64,000 bases of DNA, taken from the NCBI RefSeq assembly GCF_964204645.1, contig NC_134025.1, positions 27,806,001 to 27,870,000 of the forward strand, given 5' to 3'. This document shows, piece after piece, positions 53,691 to 64,000 of the stretch. The position numbers and the translations under genes were made by a program. Every line of letters starts with the position of its first letter. The first letter of the stretch is position 1. This stretch comes from Tubulanus polymorphus. Lineage: Eukaryota; Nemertea; Palaeonemertea; Tubulaniformes; Tubulanidae. The notes under the pieces are model-generated. The model had not been told where the DNA came from. It made no database searches and saw only the letters and a program-made list of their open reading frames with translations.

Positions 53691-54600
53691 TTTGAGTGTC
53701 AATAGGCAGGCGGGAGCTCGTGGTAGCGCGTGCGGCAGGCGCATTGTCTACAGCCTATGGCAACTAAAGGGTGTAGATAGAAACACGTGTCGTATTGTTT
53801 ACAAACAAAGGGAATCCCCAGAGCCTCGATGTGAAGCCGACACGCGCCATATTTGAGCGATGTTCATTGTTGATGGTGCAGTGTACGCAGTGAGTACAGT
53901 GTGTTGTTTAACGGACGTCGAGTGTGATTTTCGCGCGATCTCACGAAATATTTAACTGATGAAGACGTACAACTACGGATCGGTAGATAAACATCGACTT
54001 TAACCGGTAAATAAGACCCACGTTTTTTAGATTATTTTCACAGATCTTTCGATTATCGCATGCCAATCGGAGTCCAGTCGATCGATTCGATGGGGAGAGT
54101 CGACGAAAGAAGAAAAAGGGCTAATGTTATTACTACTAATTAGTACTACTTCGTCTCCGGCTTCAGGCTTGTTAAGGTTATCTAATAGGCCTATAACGTG
54201 TATCAAAGGTTCACCACACCTCATCACCTCAACAGCTCAAGTAGCCTAATAAAGCCCGGGGCCCCACACGTACCGTATGAGATAAACTCTAATCTTCTGT
54301 CTTTGACATGGCTATAGTATAGCTGTAGTACCCGTGTAGTAGTGGCATATTTTGAGTTCTATTTGGAGTGGGATATAATTGGCAAGGGGGGCTCAAATAT
54401 GACCTTTTAAAAGCAAGGGTGCCTTTTTGTCAACTGCAAACTATTATCTAAAGTAACTATTTTAGATATTATGAGAGGGCCATGCCCTGGCGCTGCCACC
54501 AGAGGTTGAATTTTGATCTTGTCATGACAGTGAAATTTAGTGGCTTATATGTTTATATCGATACGTTTCTCGAATTTCAGGACCTATAGAAATAGAAGAC

Positions 54601-57600
54601 ATGGCTTTACTACCGAAAGATTTCAGTTTTGAGGATATGGAATCGGACATTGATGAGATGGTGCGAGCCGATCTGACGTCATGCGGAAATCTTGCCTTAC
54701 CTCCCGTATTCAGTCAAGATGAAGAAGATGAAAATAACAGCGATCAGAATATGAAACTGTCAATTCGCGAAACCGAACCCGAAAATGATAATTCGGAAAA
54801 TGTGTTTCTTTCACCGAATTCGAAACCTCAATTGAACGCTAGTTGCAGGACGACTAATCCGTTTCTGACGCCTAAATCGAAATTAAGCTCGAACATGAAA
54901 AACGTAGAAAACGACGTGTTTCTTTCACCGCGTCTAAACTTCGCGCGATCGGCGACATCTCTACGACAACCGTTCAGAGATATAACTCAAACTCACGGAG
55001 CGCCCGTTTTGATTACTCCTACGAAACCTAACGACAACGACAGCCCCGTTACTCCGACCGCAAATCTGAAAATGTTAATGAGCGCGATCAGTCCAGAAAT
55101 ACGTATCAGAGATCAGAAAAAAGAACTTTTCAAACGTCAACAGAAAAATGAATGCACTAATTCCGTTTCATCGTCGACAGCTGTTTGCGATGATTTGATG
55201 ACTGATTCTAATATCGATGGTCACGGTAGTCGAAAGGATAAGTCCCTCGGATTACTTAGTCAAAAGTAAATACTGTGAATTACAAATATCTAAATCGTGT
55301 ATTATCTAATATTTTTTAAGTCGCGATAACTTCATTCAATTTGATTTGATTTCAGATTTTTGTCGCGGTTTCCTGAATATCCAGATATCTGCCAGAGTAT
55401 TGAAATTGGCTTAGACTGTGTAGCTAAGGAATTAGGTATGAAATCTGGTACAGTAAAACCCACTTAATTCGGATCTTTTAGAACCAACAAATTTCATCCA
55501 GTTTACAAGAAATCTAGATAAAACATTTTTTACGTATAATAGTTAATGATATCCAGATCACATCAAAATCCGAATTGAACTGATTCTAATTAAGCTGGTT
55601 TGACTGTATAAAGCAACTGTGCTGATAGTTGTTTGTTATATCTCAATGCATTCATTTTTTAAAAATGGATTTCTAGGCGTAGAAAGGCGTAGAATATATG
55701 ATATCGTGAATGTTCTCGAAAGCGTTGAAATTGTGAGCAGAGTCGGAAAAAATAGATACGCGTGGCACGGAAAAACTAATCTCATCGCTACATTGTCAAA
55801 ATTGAAGGTACATTTTGCTTCTGGAGAATTATAGAATTTTTACTTTATATATATATATATGAAACTTCAATTCCTCACTTCAATGTTCTTTCTCTAAAAG
55901 ATTTTGCTGTATTTTTGTCATATGCTTGCTATTTTATTAGCTCGAATATGTCATGGTTTGTTTAAATACGAAATTATGCTTAAGTTTGAATATGACACTT
56001 CTGTAAGTTGGTTATTATTTTTTGTGTTTTGTAGGCTTTTGGTTTGGCCGAGGGTTATCTAGAGAAGATAAACGTGATTAAACAACTGGAGAATTGTAAA
56101 GGCATTTCGGGAAATGTGTTCAAACAACAGCTGATGAAATTAGAAAGTAACGAAAACAATCAGTCTAGTATGGCATTAATGGCCGCTAAAGGTATATTCA
56201 GTGAACATTGACAACTATTTTTCAACCCTTGTTCAATTTGATAATCACTGAATGTATTCTATTTGATAGCTATGCTGAGAAAAGACAAATCGCTCGGAAT
56301 TATGAGTCAGAAATTTTTAATGCTGTTCCTTGTTGCTGATGTAAGTTCACATCCATTCATTATTCGCGTTTCCTCAGGTTAGGTTCGTGTTCACTGTTGT
56401 TGTATGGGGCCCCAATTTATGATTATATTTTCTAGCCGAGCGTGATAAATCTGGACTTAGCGGCGAAAATCATTATCGGTGAAGAAATAAACACAATAGA
56501 GCAGGCGAAATATAAAAGTAAGTCCATCATAGGATTAGTTGAGATTACGATGCAATTAGGATAATTACACGAGTCAGATTGACGTAATTGATGCGAGTCT
56601 GACTTGAAAAATGTGAAAAATCTGCGAAGAAAATGTCTGGAAAAATGTGTGGAAAAATAACAAAAGCCAATTTTAAGGATATGAAAAAAATGTGTTGAGC
56701 CTGGTATTTTGTTGTAAAAAATCAATGGGAAAAAATCCAATTCATAAAAATTCCAGAGTCCATCTGCAATCTGAGCTGGGTAGAAATAAAACCTATATTT
56801 GAACCATCATGTTTTCTTCTTTCAGCTAAAATTCGTCGACTTTACGATATTGCAAATATCCTCACAAGTTTGGGATTGATTCAGAAATGTCACGTTACGA
56901 ATATCTCCGGACGGAAGCCCGGATTTAGATACATCGGACCACCGATATCTATGGATGGAGACACCGGTAGGTCTTGGCTATATCGTACACAAATCTGAAA
57001 AAATCTGCTCATAAAAATTTGAAATCAATGAATTTATCTTTCAGCTGAATCCACAGTTACACAGCCATCTGCGGCACAGGAGTCGAGGATTGACATAAAA
57101 CCTGAAATTTCTACTCCCAAAAAACCATTCGCGAGACATTCATCGTTTGAACAGATTTGTCAGGTAGTCGAACAGGAACGAGACAAGTTGTATAGAGCCT
57201 CAAGATCTTCATCTCTCCCTTCAACTCCAAAGATAAATAAAGGTAACTTCTTCGGTCTTTTCATAACTAATCGCCATGTTTATTATTCGTGATTTTCTGA
57301 TTTTTATGGTAATATTTTAATTTCAGTCGCAGTTCGTAAAATACCATCAGTTTCTGTGAAACCTGCGTTTTTCGCCAGGGGTTCGATCAAATTGACGAAA
57401 CCGACTATAAATCCGAAAGTGTCGAGTCTATTGAAGTCTTCCGCGTCTTTGCGCGGCACGAAACCGGTGATAAAAACGTGTCAAAAACCGCAGACAACGA
57501 TTCTACAGGTCAGTAAGGAACAGCTGCAGGTGTTACTTGAAACACTGGCGAATAAACAGAAAAACAACGTAGAAATGGTGGATGCTTCAACTCAATCATC

Positions 57601-58375
57601 ACCTCATCCACCTCTTCCCGGTCTTAATGGCTATAAATCATCAAGCGTTGATGATGCCGTTTCTTCCAAGCGTTTGTGTGATACCTTCGAGCTACCGGCC
57701 AGTAAACGCTGTCATTTATCTTCTCACGACGCGGAGGTTGCTGAAATTAACATGCCCGCTATAAACAAGACTAGACTGATTTCGTACGGTCGACCATCTC
57801 CGTTGAGAGCGCTTCATTTAGAGCCGGAATTTAAGGTTAGCTGCTCGTCGTCGAGTTTTGACCTGATGGAAAATGAATTAGCTTCTCCGCTGTCGAGCGA
57901 TTTCCTCGACGAGAATGATAATACGATGTCTTTTACTACGTTGGGTTCAGGTGATATTCCCCGCGGTGATGGCTGTCATTCAATTATCAATGTTCGATCA
58001 GAGAGCGAATATAGCTCGAGTAAGATGTGCCTGTCTGTAGGCAGTGGCCGGCTTAATTCCGGTCATCCGCCGAAATTTCGACAGTCGGATAATCTGCCAA
58101 TTTTAAGGTTGAATAAAACGGCGAACAATCTCACGCCGAATGTCGTCGGAGCGTGTAACACTCCGACTCGTCAAAATATAACCATGAAACCGATCACTTT
58201 CTCCCCAAAGTTGTCCGGGTATCAGAATACGCCGGGTGGATTATCTTGCTCTAAACAAGATGCCGATAGATTACGGCACGATCGATTTACATACACCTCA
58301 GTGAACCAACCACGTAATATTAAACGATTTCTACCCATCAGAAGACTTGCAATGCCTAAAGATAATTTAGAGTAA
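54601..58375 (+). CDS. E2F8: Atypical E2F transcription factor (E2F7/E2F8 type)
   Basis: Atypical E2Fs repress cell-cycle genes through two tandem E2F DNA-binding domains and need no DP partner. Nine exons join in frame: 54601-55265, 55356-55435, 55677-55807, 56035-56191, 56270-56340, 56436-56517, 56826-56966, 57045-57242, 57327-58375 (2574 nt, 857 aa; human E2F8 about 867). Domain 1 spans about 211-284 ([13 protein letters not shown], then [15 protein letters not shown] at 249-263, GKNRYAWHG). Domain 2 spans about 348-434 ([26 protein letters not shown] at 397-408, GFRYIGP). No leucine-zip or marked-box dimerisation region follows, as expected. The acidic N-terminus and long Ser-rich C-terminus carry SP/TP sites ([23 protein letters not shown]), possible CDK targets. 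One ancestral gene probably corresponds to both vertebrate E2F7 and E2F8, so the symbol is approximate. Confidence 0.94.
55451..55606. mobile_element. TA-flanked MITE in E2F7/8 intron
   Basis: The left end reads CAGTAAAACCCACTTAATTC; the right end reverse-complemented reads CAGTCAAACCAGCTTAATTA. TA flanks both sides (55449-55450 and 55607-55608). It is 156 bp without coding capacity and ends only 70 nt before the next exon. The ends resemble those of 3105-3187. Confidence 0.75.
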
Positions 58376-58889
58376 TCTGTGAAGGATTTTTCCCAGATTG
58401 ACCTGCTTGCGTATATTAGAAATGTATCATCTATAGTATTATGTATTCTATGTTTGTCTAATTCACAATTTTGTGCTATTGTTGAAATGTAACAAAACTG
58501 CCAATTCTTTCTTAATTTTTTCGTAAAAGTAATGTAAACTAAAATACAGTATGTTCTGTATCCTTTTTCAATAACCAATATGTAAAATACATTCTTACAT
58601 TCTTAATCAGTCAAAATAAGTAATTGCCAACATATGATATGAATAGATTTTCTACTTGTATTTCCGAATTCTTGAACAATTTGGAGATTATCGAACCTAG
58701 ATTGGGTATATTATGTATCACTATTTCTGGTAGGAATATAAATAGATTAATTGCTGGTGGTGGGTTGCAGAGTATTCTTACAACAAACTGTGAAGGTAAT
58801 CATATCTTAGTACATTCATGCATGCTACTTTATAATTAATTTGTAAAATAGTAAATCGATTTGTAATTCTTCAAAAAATGATGTGCAAT

Positions 58890-58895
58890 AATAAA
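58890..58895 (+). terminator. Candidate poly(A) signal of E2F7/8
   Basis: AATAAA about 515 nt after the stop codon. Other AT-rich variants exist nearby, so the choice is uncertain. Confidence 0.35.
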
Positions 58896-59886
58896 GATGA
58901 TTATATAGTGATTTTGAAATATGATAATAATAGTATTTATTTTATTTCTTAGTAGTGAAAGTTATGCTGTGCTTTTAGTAAAATGTACTACACAGTATTT
59001 ATATAAATGGTAATTTTATGAGGAAGTTACTGGATGCCATGTGTTTCAATAATAAAGAGATTTATGCTCGGATAGAAGCCATGAATAAACCGACGTTGAC
59101 TGAATAAATAATATTATATTTATTTATTGTCTAGAACGAACTGAATTGTAAATGATTGTAATACGGAAGATAACATTGGTTTAGATTCAGTCCGTCTATC
59201 GTGTGTGGAGTATTTAACCTTGAACCCAAGGTTTGCAAAACATGATACTTTCATTTTCATAGTTTATATCCTTCTTGGTATGCATGATGAATAAAAATCT
59301 ATTTAAGATGATAGCTGTTGATTTTAGTTATTTGCTGTGTGTGTGCTGGTTGTTGGACATTTGCTCTCGACAAATTGCGAATAGGAATGAACTTCAATTT
59401 AGAATTACGTACGAAAATATGAAGTAATATTCAATTAAACATATACACTTTATTTCAACATCTTAGAGAAAAGGAGAAAGAGATTATTCTAACAAAAATA
59501 ATAATACTATACATCTGAGTAAGAGATTGACTAGTTAAACTTCCGCATTATCCTGGAAACATATTACAAATACAATACAATTACACCGATAGATACAGGA
59601 CAAATCTTGGAGACCAAAAGCCATGGTAAACTAGAGTTACGCTGATTCATAGATGAGCAAACATTATTACGATTATACAAACATCTATTGAGAAAAAAAT
59701 CAATGATCATCATATAAATAGAAAATATTGGTAATGAAATATGAAAATGAATGTGCCGTTTACCCTGTTAAACAAACCATAAAACAATTGACAATTCATT
59801 AATATTATACCTAGTAAATTAAAATCATTTTTTCAATTTTAGCTAAAACATTGTAATCCAGTGTGACTATCTTCCCAAAAAATTCA

Positions 59887-59924
59887 ACGGTACTGTACTG
59901 TTTTAAATAACAGTACCGTACAGT
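59887..59924. repeat. 16-bp inverted repeat with 6-nt loop
   Basis: ACGGTACTGTACTGTT, a TTAAAT loop, then AACAGTACCGTACAGT: 14 of 16 positions pair. Function unknown; no terminator role is implied in a eukaryote. Confidence 0.6.
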
Positions 59925-60091
59925 TTTTAAAAAACGAAATGTTTAAAGATTATCTTTTGTAAATGCATCAAACCATAAAATGATTCAGAATTGTCCCCAA
60001 ATTTAAGCATGTCAATAATTTCATCATTGAAGTATAAATCGACAGATATTCTATTTATACATATACATATAATGATATGAAGTTCAGTTAC

Positions 60092-60307
60092 CTTCCTCCG
60101 TATGGATTATTGATGTAAAGCCATCTAATATTCTAATTATTTCATTGAGCTGTTTCTTGCAAATCAAGGGAAGATCATCAGAACTCGGTGTATGGTTCCA
60201 CCATAAAAGCAATGACAGCAATAATAATGCAAAACAGGCCCGGAGCTTTATTGTATCAAAGCCGTTACTCAGGCTAATAAAGCTACGTGACATTGTACCT
60301 TGTTTCG
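60092..60307 (-). CDS. Candidate exon encoding a transmembrane helix
   Basis: A 216-nt open segment with a strong acceptor (a long pyrimidine tract ending CACCAG) and a good donor (GAAG followed by GTAACT), in phase 1 at both ends. The frame encodes about 72 residues with a clear hydrophobic helix (ACFALLLLSLLLWW) followed by a short polar tail (KKQLNEIIRILDGFTSIIHT). A possible downstream acceptor ends at 59553; joining there would stop at once (59548-59550), making the helix nearly C-terminal, as in tail-anchored proteins. It may be an alternative end of the coiled-coil gene on the same strand, but no phase-1 donor linking them was found. Family not recognised. Confidence 0.35.
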
Positions 60308-61699
60308 CTGGTGTGGGTGGTTGGAGAAAAAAAATCATAGGCGAATGAGCTTTACAAAAGAATATGCATTTATTGCTATAACAACAAATGCTGATTATGC
60401 CAACTCGTCTGCGGTTTGATGAGATTCTGAAATATAAAGGCTTATCACCAACATCCAGCTATTTGATACCAGTAGTGCCATTTAGAGAGTACTGGGTATG
60501 AACAGTAATACTTCACCAAATCTCGTAATAAAATGTACCATGAAATTCATGAATATTCTTTAAATCACAAGGTTGTTAACCATTAATTTACTTATAGGCT
60601 CGATGAAAACTGGTTTTAGCAACAAACCACAATCGTGCAGGTTTCCTGAATTTCCTCTAATTCATTGAATTATCAAAGTTTGATGATTACTAGATAAAAT
60701 CCTCTTGAATTGCAATAATCATTTAATACCTCTACATGGCCATGCCGGTGAAGAAGTTTTCCTCTATGTACCTCTAGTTCAAACTAGGTACCAGTATTTG
60801 GTTTTTACGTCTATTTGATCACATACTTTCTGAACATAGACTAATGTATATACATTCGGTACAAATATATCATGTATCATGTACAAAAATATACTCGGTA
60901 CATACAGTTTCTTATGTATTTTCTTGTGTAATGTTATAAACTCTGAGAGTTTTACTTAAAATGCACTGTTATTACTATTACCAAAAATACATAAAGAGGA
61001 TGTATTTTTGCTATTACTTGTTGATAACCATTGGTTATACCACAAAAAAACAGAAAGTCTTTTACGTTCCTTCATAAATTGTTCCACTTCCTACCTCTTC
61101 CTGTACATTGAAATATCATTTACTGATAATCAGAAATACCACACTTTTCTATTCTGCAATCGAATATTACATTTTTTGTCATGGTTATTATGAGTACACG
61201 GTCAATATTATGCAATGGTGATGAAGAATCATATTATGTTTGATTTCAACCAGTTTGATATAAGCAATTCCATACACTGGACGGACGACTTATTTATAAT
61301 TATGCTGGTGTTTGTATAGTTTTACCATGCACTGACAGGGAGTGGTACCCGGTAGCAATCACGTGAATGTTCATATGAAAAGAATCCGTACCATAACTAC
61401 ACTGTTTTCATAGCTCACATTCGTCAAGCTTTCTCATCCTTTTACAATGATATAAAACCAAAAAAGAAACCATAGATGAAGAGAGCGCATAGTTAATAAT
61501 AGTTGTAACCTTATGTATATATAGATCCGTGAACGTGCTGTTTGTAAGAACCAATTATTTGTCCAATTAAGGGATAAGAGAGCAGAGTTTCGACATGCTG
61601 TGTGCTAGCTGAGAATATACATAAGTCACTATGATGCGTCTAATACTAATTAGCAGCACGCTCATATGGAAGGCACTGGAAATGAATCCAATCATTGAA

Positions 61700-63692
61700 T
61701 TATACATTTACACTCGTCTTAGAAGCAAATTTATGTTCGACTTGTGGAGAATAAGATTCAGGGGGACTCTCTTGAAATACGGATACTTGATCATGAGCGA
61801 CAGTCTGTTTAACTTGAGGATATTCGCTATTAGTATTACTTTGGTCACGATCAGTTTCTGATGACTTTGAAGCAAGCTGTTGAAAGAAAAAATAGGATCG
61901 ATGTTAGAGATTATGCTTCTACAAAATCAAAGTCAATGATATTTGATACAAATCTTTATATCAGGGGAGGAGGCCATATCATGTTACGTGGTAGAACTGA
62001 GTAATGAACAATGGCAAATAGCAGTTCTTACATAAGGCAGTTATTAGAGTAATAAATGACCACCTTAACTACATACTGTAGTAGGAGATGAAGGAGGAGA
62101 ATGAGATGTTGATCCTCGTGATTGAGAAGCCGTTGTTAATGGTCGAGTAACAGATGTATGTGAAACTATTGAGATCCGTCGTGATGCTGTAGATAGAGTT
62201 CTTCGTCTCATGCTACCTCTGCGTAATTCGCCGTCTTCGCTGTCCTCCTGAAATCATAACCGTACAACACATATAGATAAAGCTCCCTTTCACTGTCATG
62301 AACACTGTTTCCAAAGTTATAATTCAAACGTTGATCTGGGTGAACGTACAAATTAAAATATGTACGAAAATCCCTCAAACGTATTATGAATACCAACATA
62401 AAAGAATAGCCTTAGAGCGAAACGATTTGTCGCATACAAAGTTTTCCAGGATCACAGGAAAGAAGTAACGGAATAAACAGAGCGAGGCCTCGGGGAAAAA
62501 CAGAACTAGCTGGCAATGAATGTTTATGAAAACTGACTGTATTAGGAAAATCATAGGACAATTAACGGTTTTCTGACACATCAAGCTACGTACATCTTCA
62601 GACAGAAGAGCCGAGCCATCAGATGCCTTTCGTCTTCGTAATTCTATTAGCAAGTCCTTGAATTCATCCCGTAATTGCTCAATCTGGTCGGCCAATTGCT
62701 GTTCGTCGCTAACAAATGTACTGCCATCATCATCAATATTATCGTATTTCGATTTCATGTCCTGCAACTGACTTTGTACGAGCGACATTTTTCGTTGGAG
62801 CTGCAAATAAATCAGAATATACGACGACCTTAACAACGATCTAAATCAAACCTTTAATTGGATTCAGCGTGACTCGATAAATTGAGAAACTGTGAAATCA
62901 CTGGAGTGATAAAACACACTGAATAAGATTGATGAGCTCAGGTAATAAATACACTGTATATACATGGGTTTAAAATGCAGTTTTGATTATGAAGATAAAT
63001 TCATAATCATTCCGATAACATTTTTACAGTGACCTTAGTCAGATATATCCGCAGACATCAGTCAATTCTCAATTTGGCCAATGATATGGAAAAGGAAAAA
63101 GCAACCAGTAATATCCAATATTGCCTCAGGGAAAACGACAACCTGCATCATGCATAATTCAAGAGGCCATGTTATTCTGTGTCAGTGTAGAAGTTTATAA
63201 TCATCCGCAGACACCTACAGTGTATCCTGTTTAACCCTTTTGACCGTACAAAATCTAAATATTAAAAATCAGCAGTTGATTACTAATTACTACCTGATCA
63301 ATGTAACCTGATCATCGATTATCATCGATGATAATGATCATCGATGATAGAACAACATTCACCATCATATTTTACTCGTGTTTATCTCAATAAGGAAGTA
63401 AAATGTATGAATTTGGAATCGGTCTTCGGATATCACAGTAATTGTAGCTACTGAGATAATGAGGTTCCAGTAGCTACCTCAGCAATCATCAATTCTGATG
63501 TACCCCTAATCTACTATATTTCAGGTGAAATTAGGTGGATAATAAGAAAGTAGGAAGATTCAAAGCTTTTTTTACCTCCTCGACTGTGCAATCAGACTGA
63601 GATGGAATGGAGTCATGATAAGGCTCTAAACGTCTTGATGGATGCTCTCCGGGAATCCTACGATTCGCCAGTAAATGGCTCAGTCTATTCAT
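61700..63692 (-). CDS. Coiled-coil protein, C-terminal exons (partial, unidentified)
   Basis: Four exons join in phase 0: 63576-63692, 62594-62800, 62077-62247 and 61700-61876 (ending in TAA). They encode 223 residues. The first reads MNRLSHLLANRRIPGEHPSR and onward; the ATG lies right after an acceptor (TTTTACAG), so it is probably internal and the gene continues beyond the window. The second is a heptad-like coiled coil (LQRKMSLVQSQLQDMKSKYD, EQQLADQIEQLRDEFKDLLI) ending in RRRK. The third is basic and Ser/Thr-rich (GSMRRRTLSTASRRIS, with RRxS/T kinase-type sites, and SPPSSPTT). The fourth is polar and unstructured, ending KTSVNV. I do not recognise the family. Confidence 0.75.
63318..63335. 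repeat. 18-bp perfect palindrome among ATCATCGATGAT repeats
   Basis: ATTATCATCGATGATAAT is a perfect palindrome, and the partial unit ATCATCGAT recurs on both sides (63311-63319 and 63337-63349). It lies in an intron of the coiled-coil gene. It may be simple-sequence evolution. Confidence 0.6.
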
Positions 63693-64000
63693 CTGTAAAA
63701 TAAAAGTACAGCTGCTTAAAATGGCCACTGGTAATGTCTGAATGATGAGGGGTATATTCATAATGCTAATGATCCATGTTTGAATCAGTGCCTCACATAG
63801 CATTCAATCAGGTAGCCTATTATCATTAAATATGCTCATCGATGACTGATGAGCTATCTACATTCTATGACCTTTCAACTGATATGAATCCAGTTCAGAA
63901 GACCATGTATCACCAAGGACTCAATAACCTCGTTTTAAACGCCTAATATAATGTACTTTGTAATTTGGAGCAGTATTCTCGTAGACACAGACAAAGAAAA
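63693..64000. other. Right edge: intron of the coiled-coil gene
   Basis: No coding exon recognised. The preceding exon of the minus-strand gene is expected beyond the window. Confidence 0.5.

Larger units (their letters stand above)
53274..54600. other. ACAT1 3' UTR and E2F7/8 promoter and 5' UTR
   Basis: Contains the ACAT1 3' end, an ATTGG (inverted CCAAT) at 53513-53517, E2F-like sites, and the E2F7/8 5' UTR. A splice acceptor TTTCAG ends at 54580, 20 nt before the E2F start codon, so there is at least one non-coding 5' exon; its donor may be near 54005 (CCG followed by GTAAATAAG), which is uncertain. Confidence 0.55.
58376..61699. other. Convergent spacer between E2F7/8 and the coiled-coil gene
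   Basis: Holds the E2F7/8 3' UTR (AATAAA at 58890-58895 is a candidate signal) and the 3' side of the minus-strand coiled-coil gene. A candidate transmembrane exon lies at 60092-60307 and a hairpin at 59887-59924. Otherwise AT-rich with no recognised gene. Confidence 0.5.

Noticed and set aside
53572-53856. Plus-strand 94-codon ORF before the E2F gene
   Set aside because: It overlaps GC-rich promoter sequence with E2F sites, has no similarity to a known family and no splice context.
61631-61861. Plus-strand 76-codon ORF
   Set aside because: It is antisense to the terminal exon 61700-61876 of the coiled-coil gene, whose splice sites and frame are consistent.

Overview
This is a eukaryotic (metazoan) window. 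Genes are split into many short exons with GT-AG introns, protein families are animal-specific, and intergenic DNA is AT-rich with microsatellites and small foldback transposons. Family content (a HOW-like STAR protein, lambda-crystallin homologues, MFI/C11orf65, ACAT1, atypical E2F) suggests an invertebrate bilaterian, plausibly a marine spiralian; that placement is inference. No tRNA, rRNA or CRISPR was seen. Long ORFs alone are misleading here, so I assembled genes by reading splice sites and checking phase at each junction. All assembled genes but one close with a continuous frame.

Layout, left to right. 1-11509: non-coding sequence downstream of the first gene (possible long 3' UTR, one small MITE). 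11510-30896 (-): QKI/HOW-type STAR RNA-binding protein, with a pair of tandem alternative exons (16377-16491 and 16543-16663) that look mutually exclusive. 31593-35168 (-): MFI (C11orf65) homologue, 14 coding exons, 599 aa. 36626-42824 (+): three tandem lambda-crystallin/L-gulonate 3-dehydrogenase (CRYL1) genes, each 6 exons and 318 aa, with signs of gene conversion. 44731-49494 (-): macro-domain (ADP-ribose-binding) protein with one problematic splice junction. 50471-53273 (+): mitochondrial acetyl-CoA acetyltransferase ACAT1, 11 exons, 417 aa, whose intron 8 holds a 399-bp foldback element. 54601-58375 (+): atypical E2F (E2F7/8), 9 coding exons, 857 aa, with E2F-like sites upstream. 61700-63692 (-): the last four exons of an unidentified coiled-coil protein running off the right edge. 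A possible transmembrane exon lies at 60092-60307 (-).

Themes. ACAT1 and MFI lie about 15 kb apart here and are also close neighbours on human chromosome 11q22.3, so this looks like old animal microsynteny. ACAT1 and CRYL1 are both oxidative-metabolism enzymes, but nothing shows co-regulation. At least five small non-autonomous DNA transposons (one hAT-like with an 8-bp duplication, three TA-flanked, one 6-bp-duplication foldback) sit in introns and spacers. The most interesting signal is the tandem exon pair in the STAR gene: each copy encodes an alternative QUA2 RNA-contact segment, the spacer is 51 nt, and including both would break the frame.
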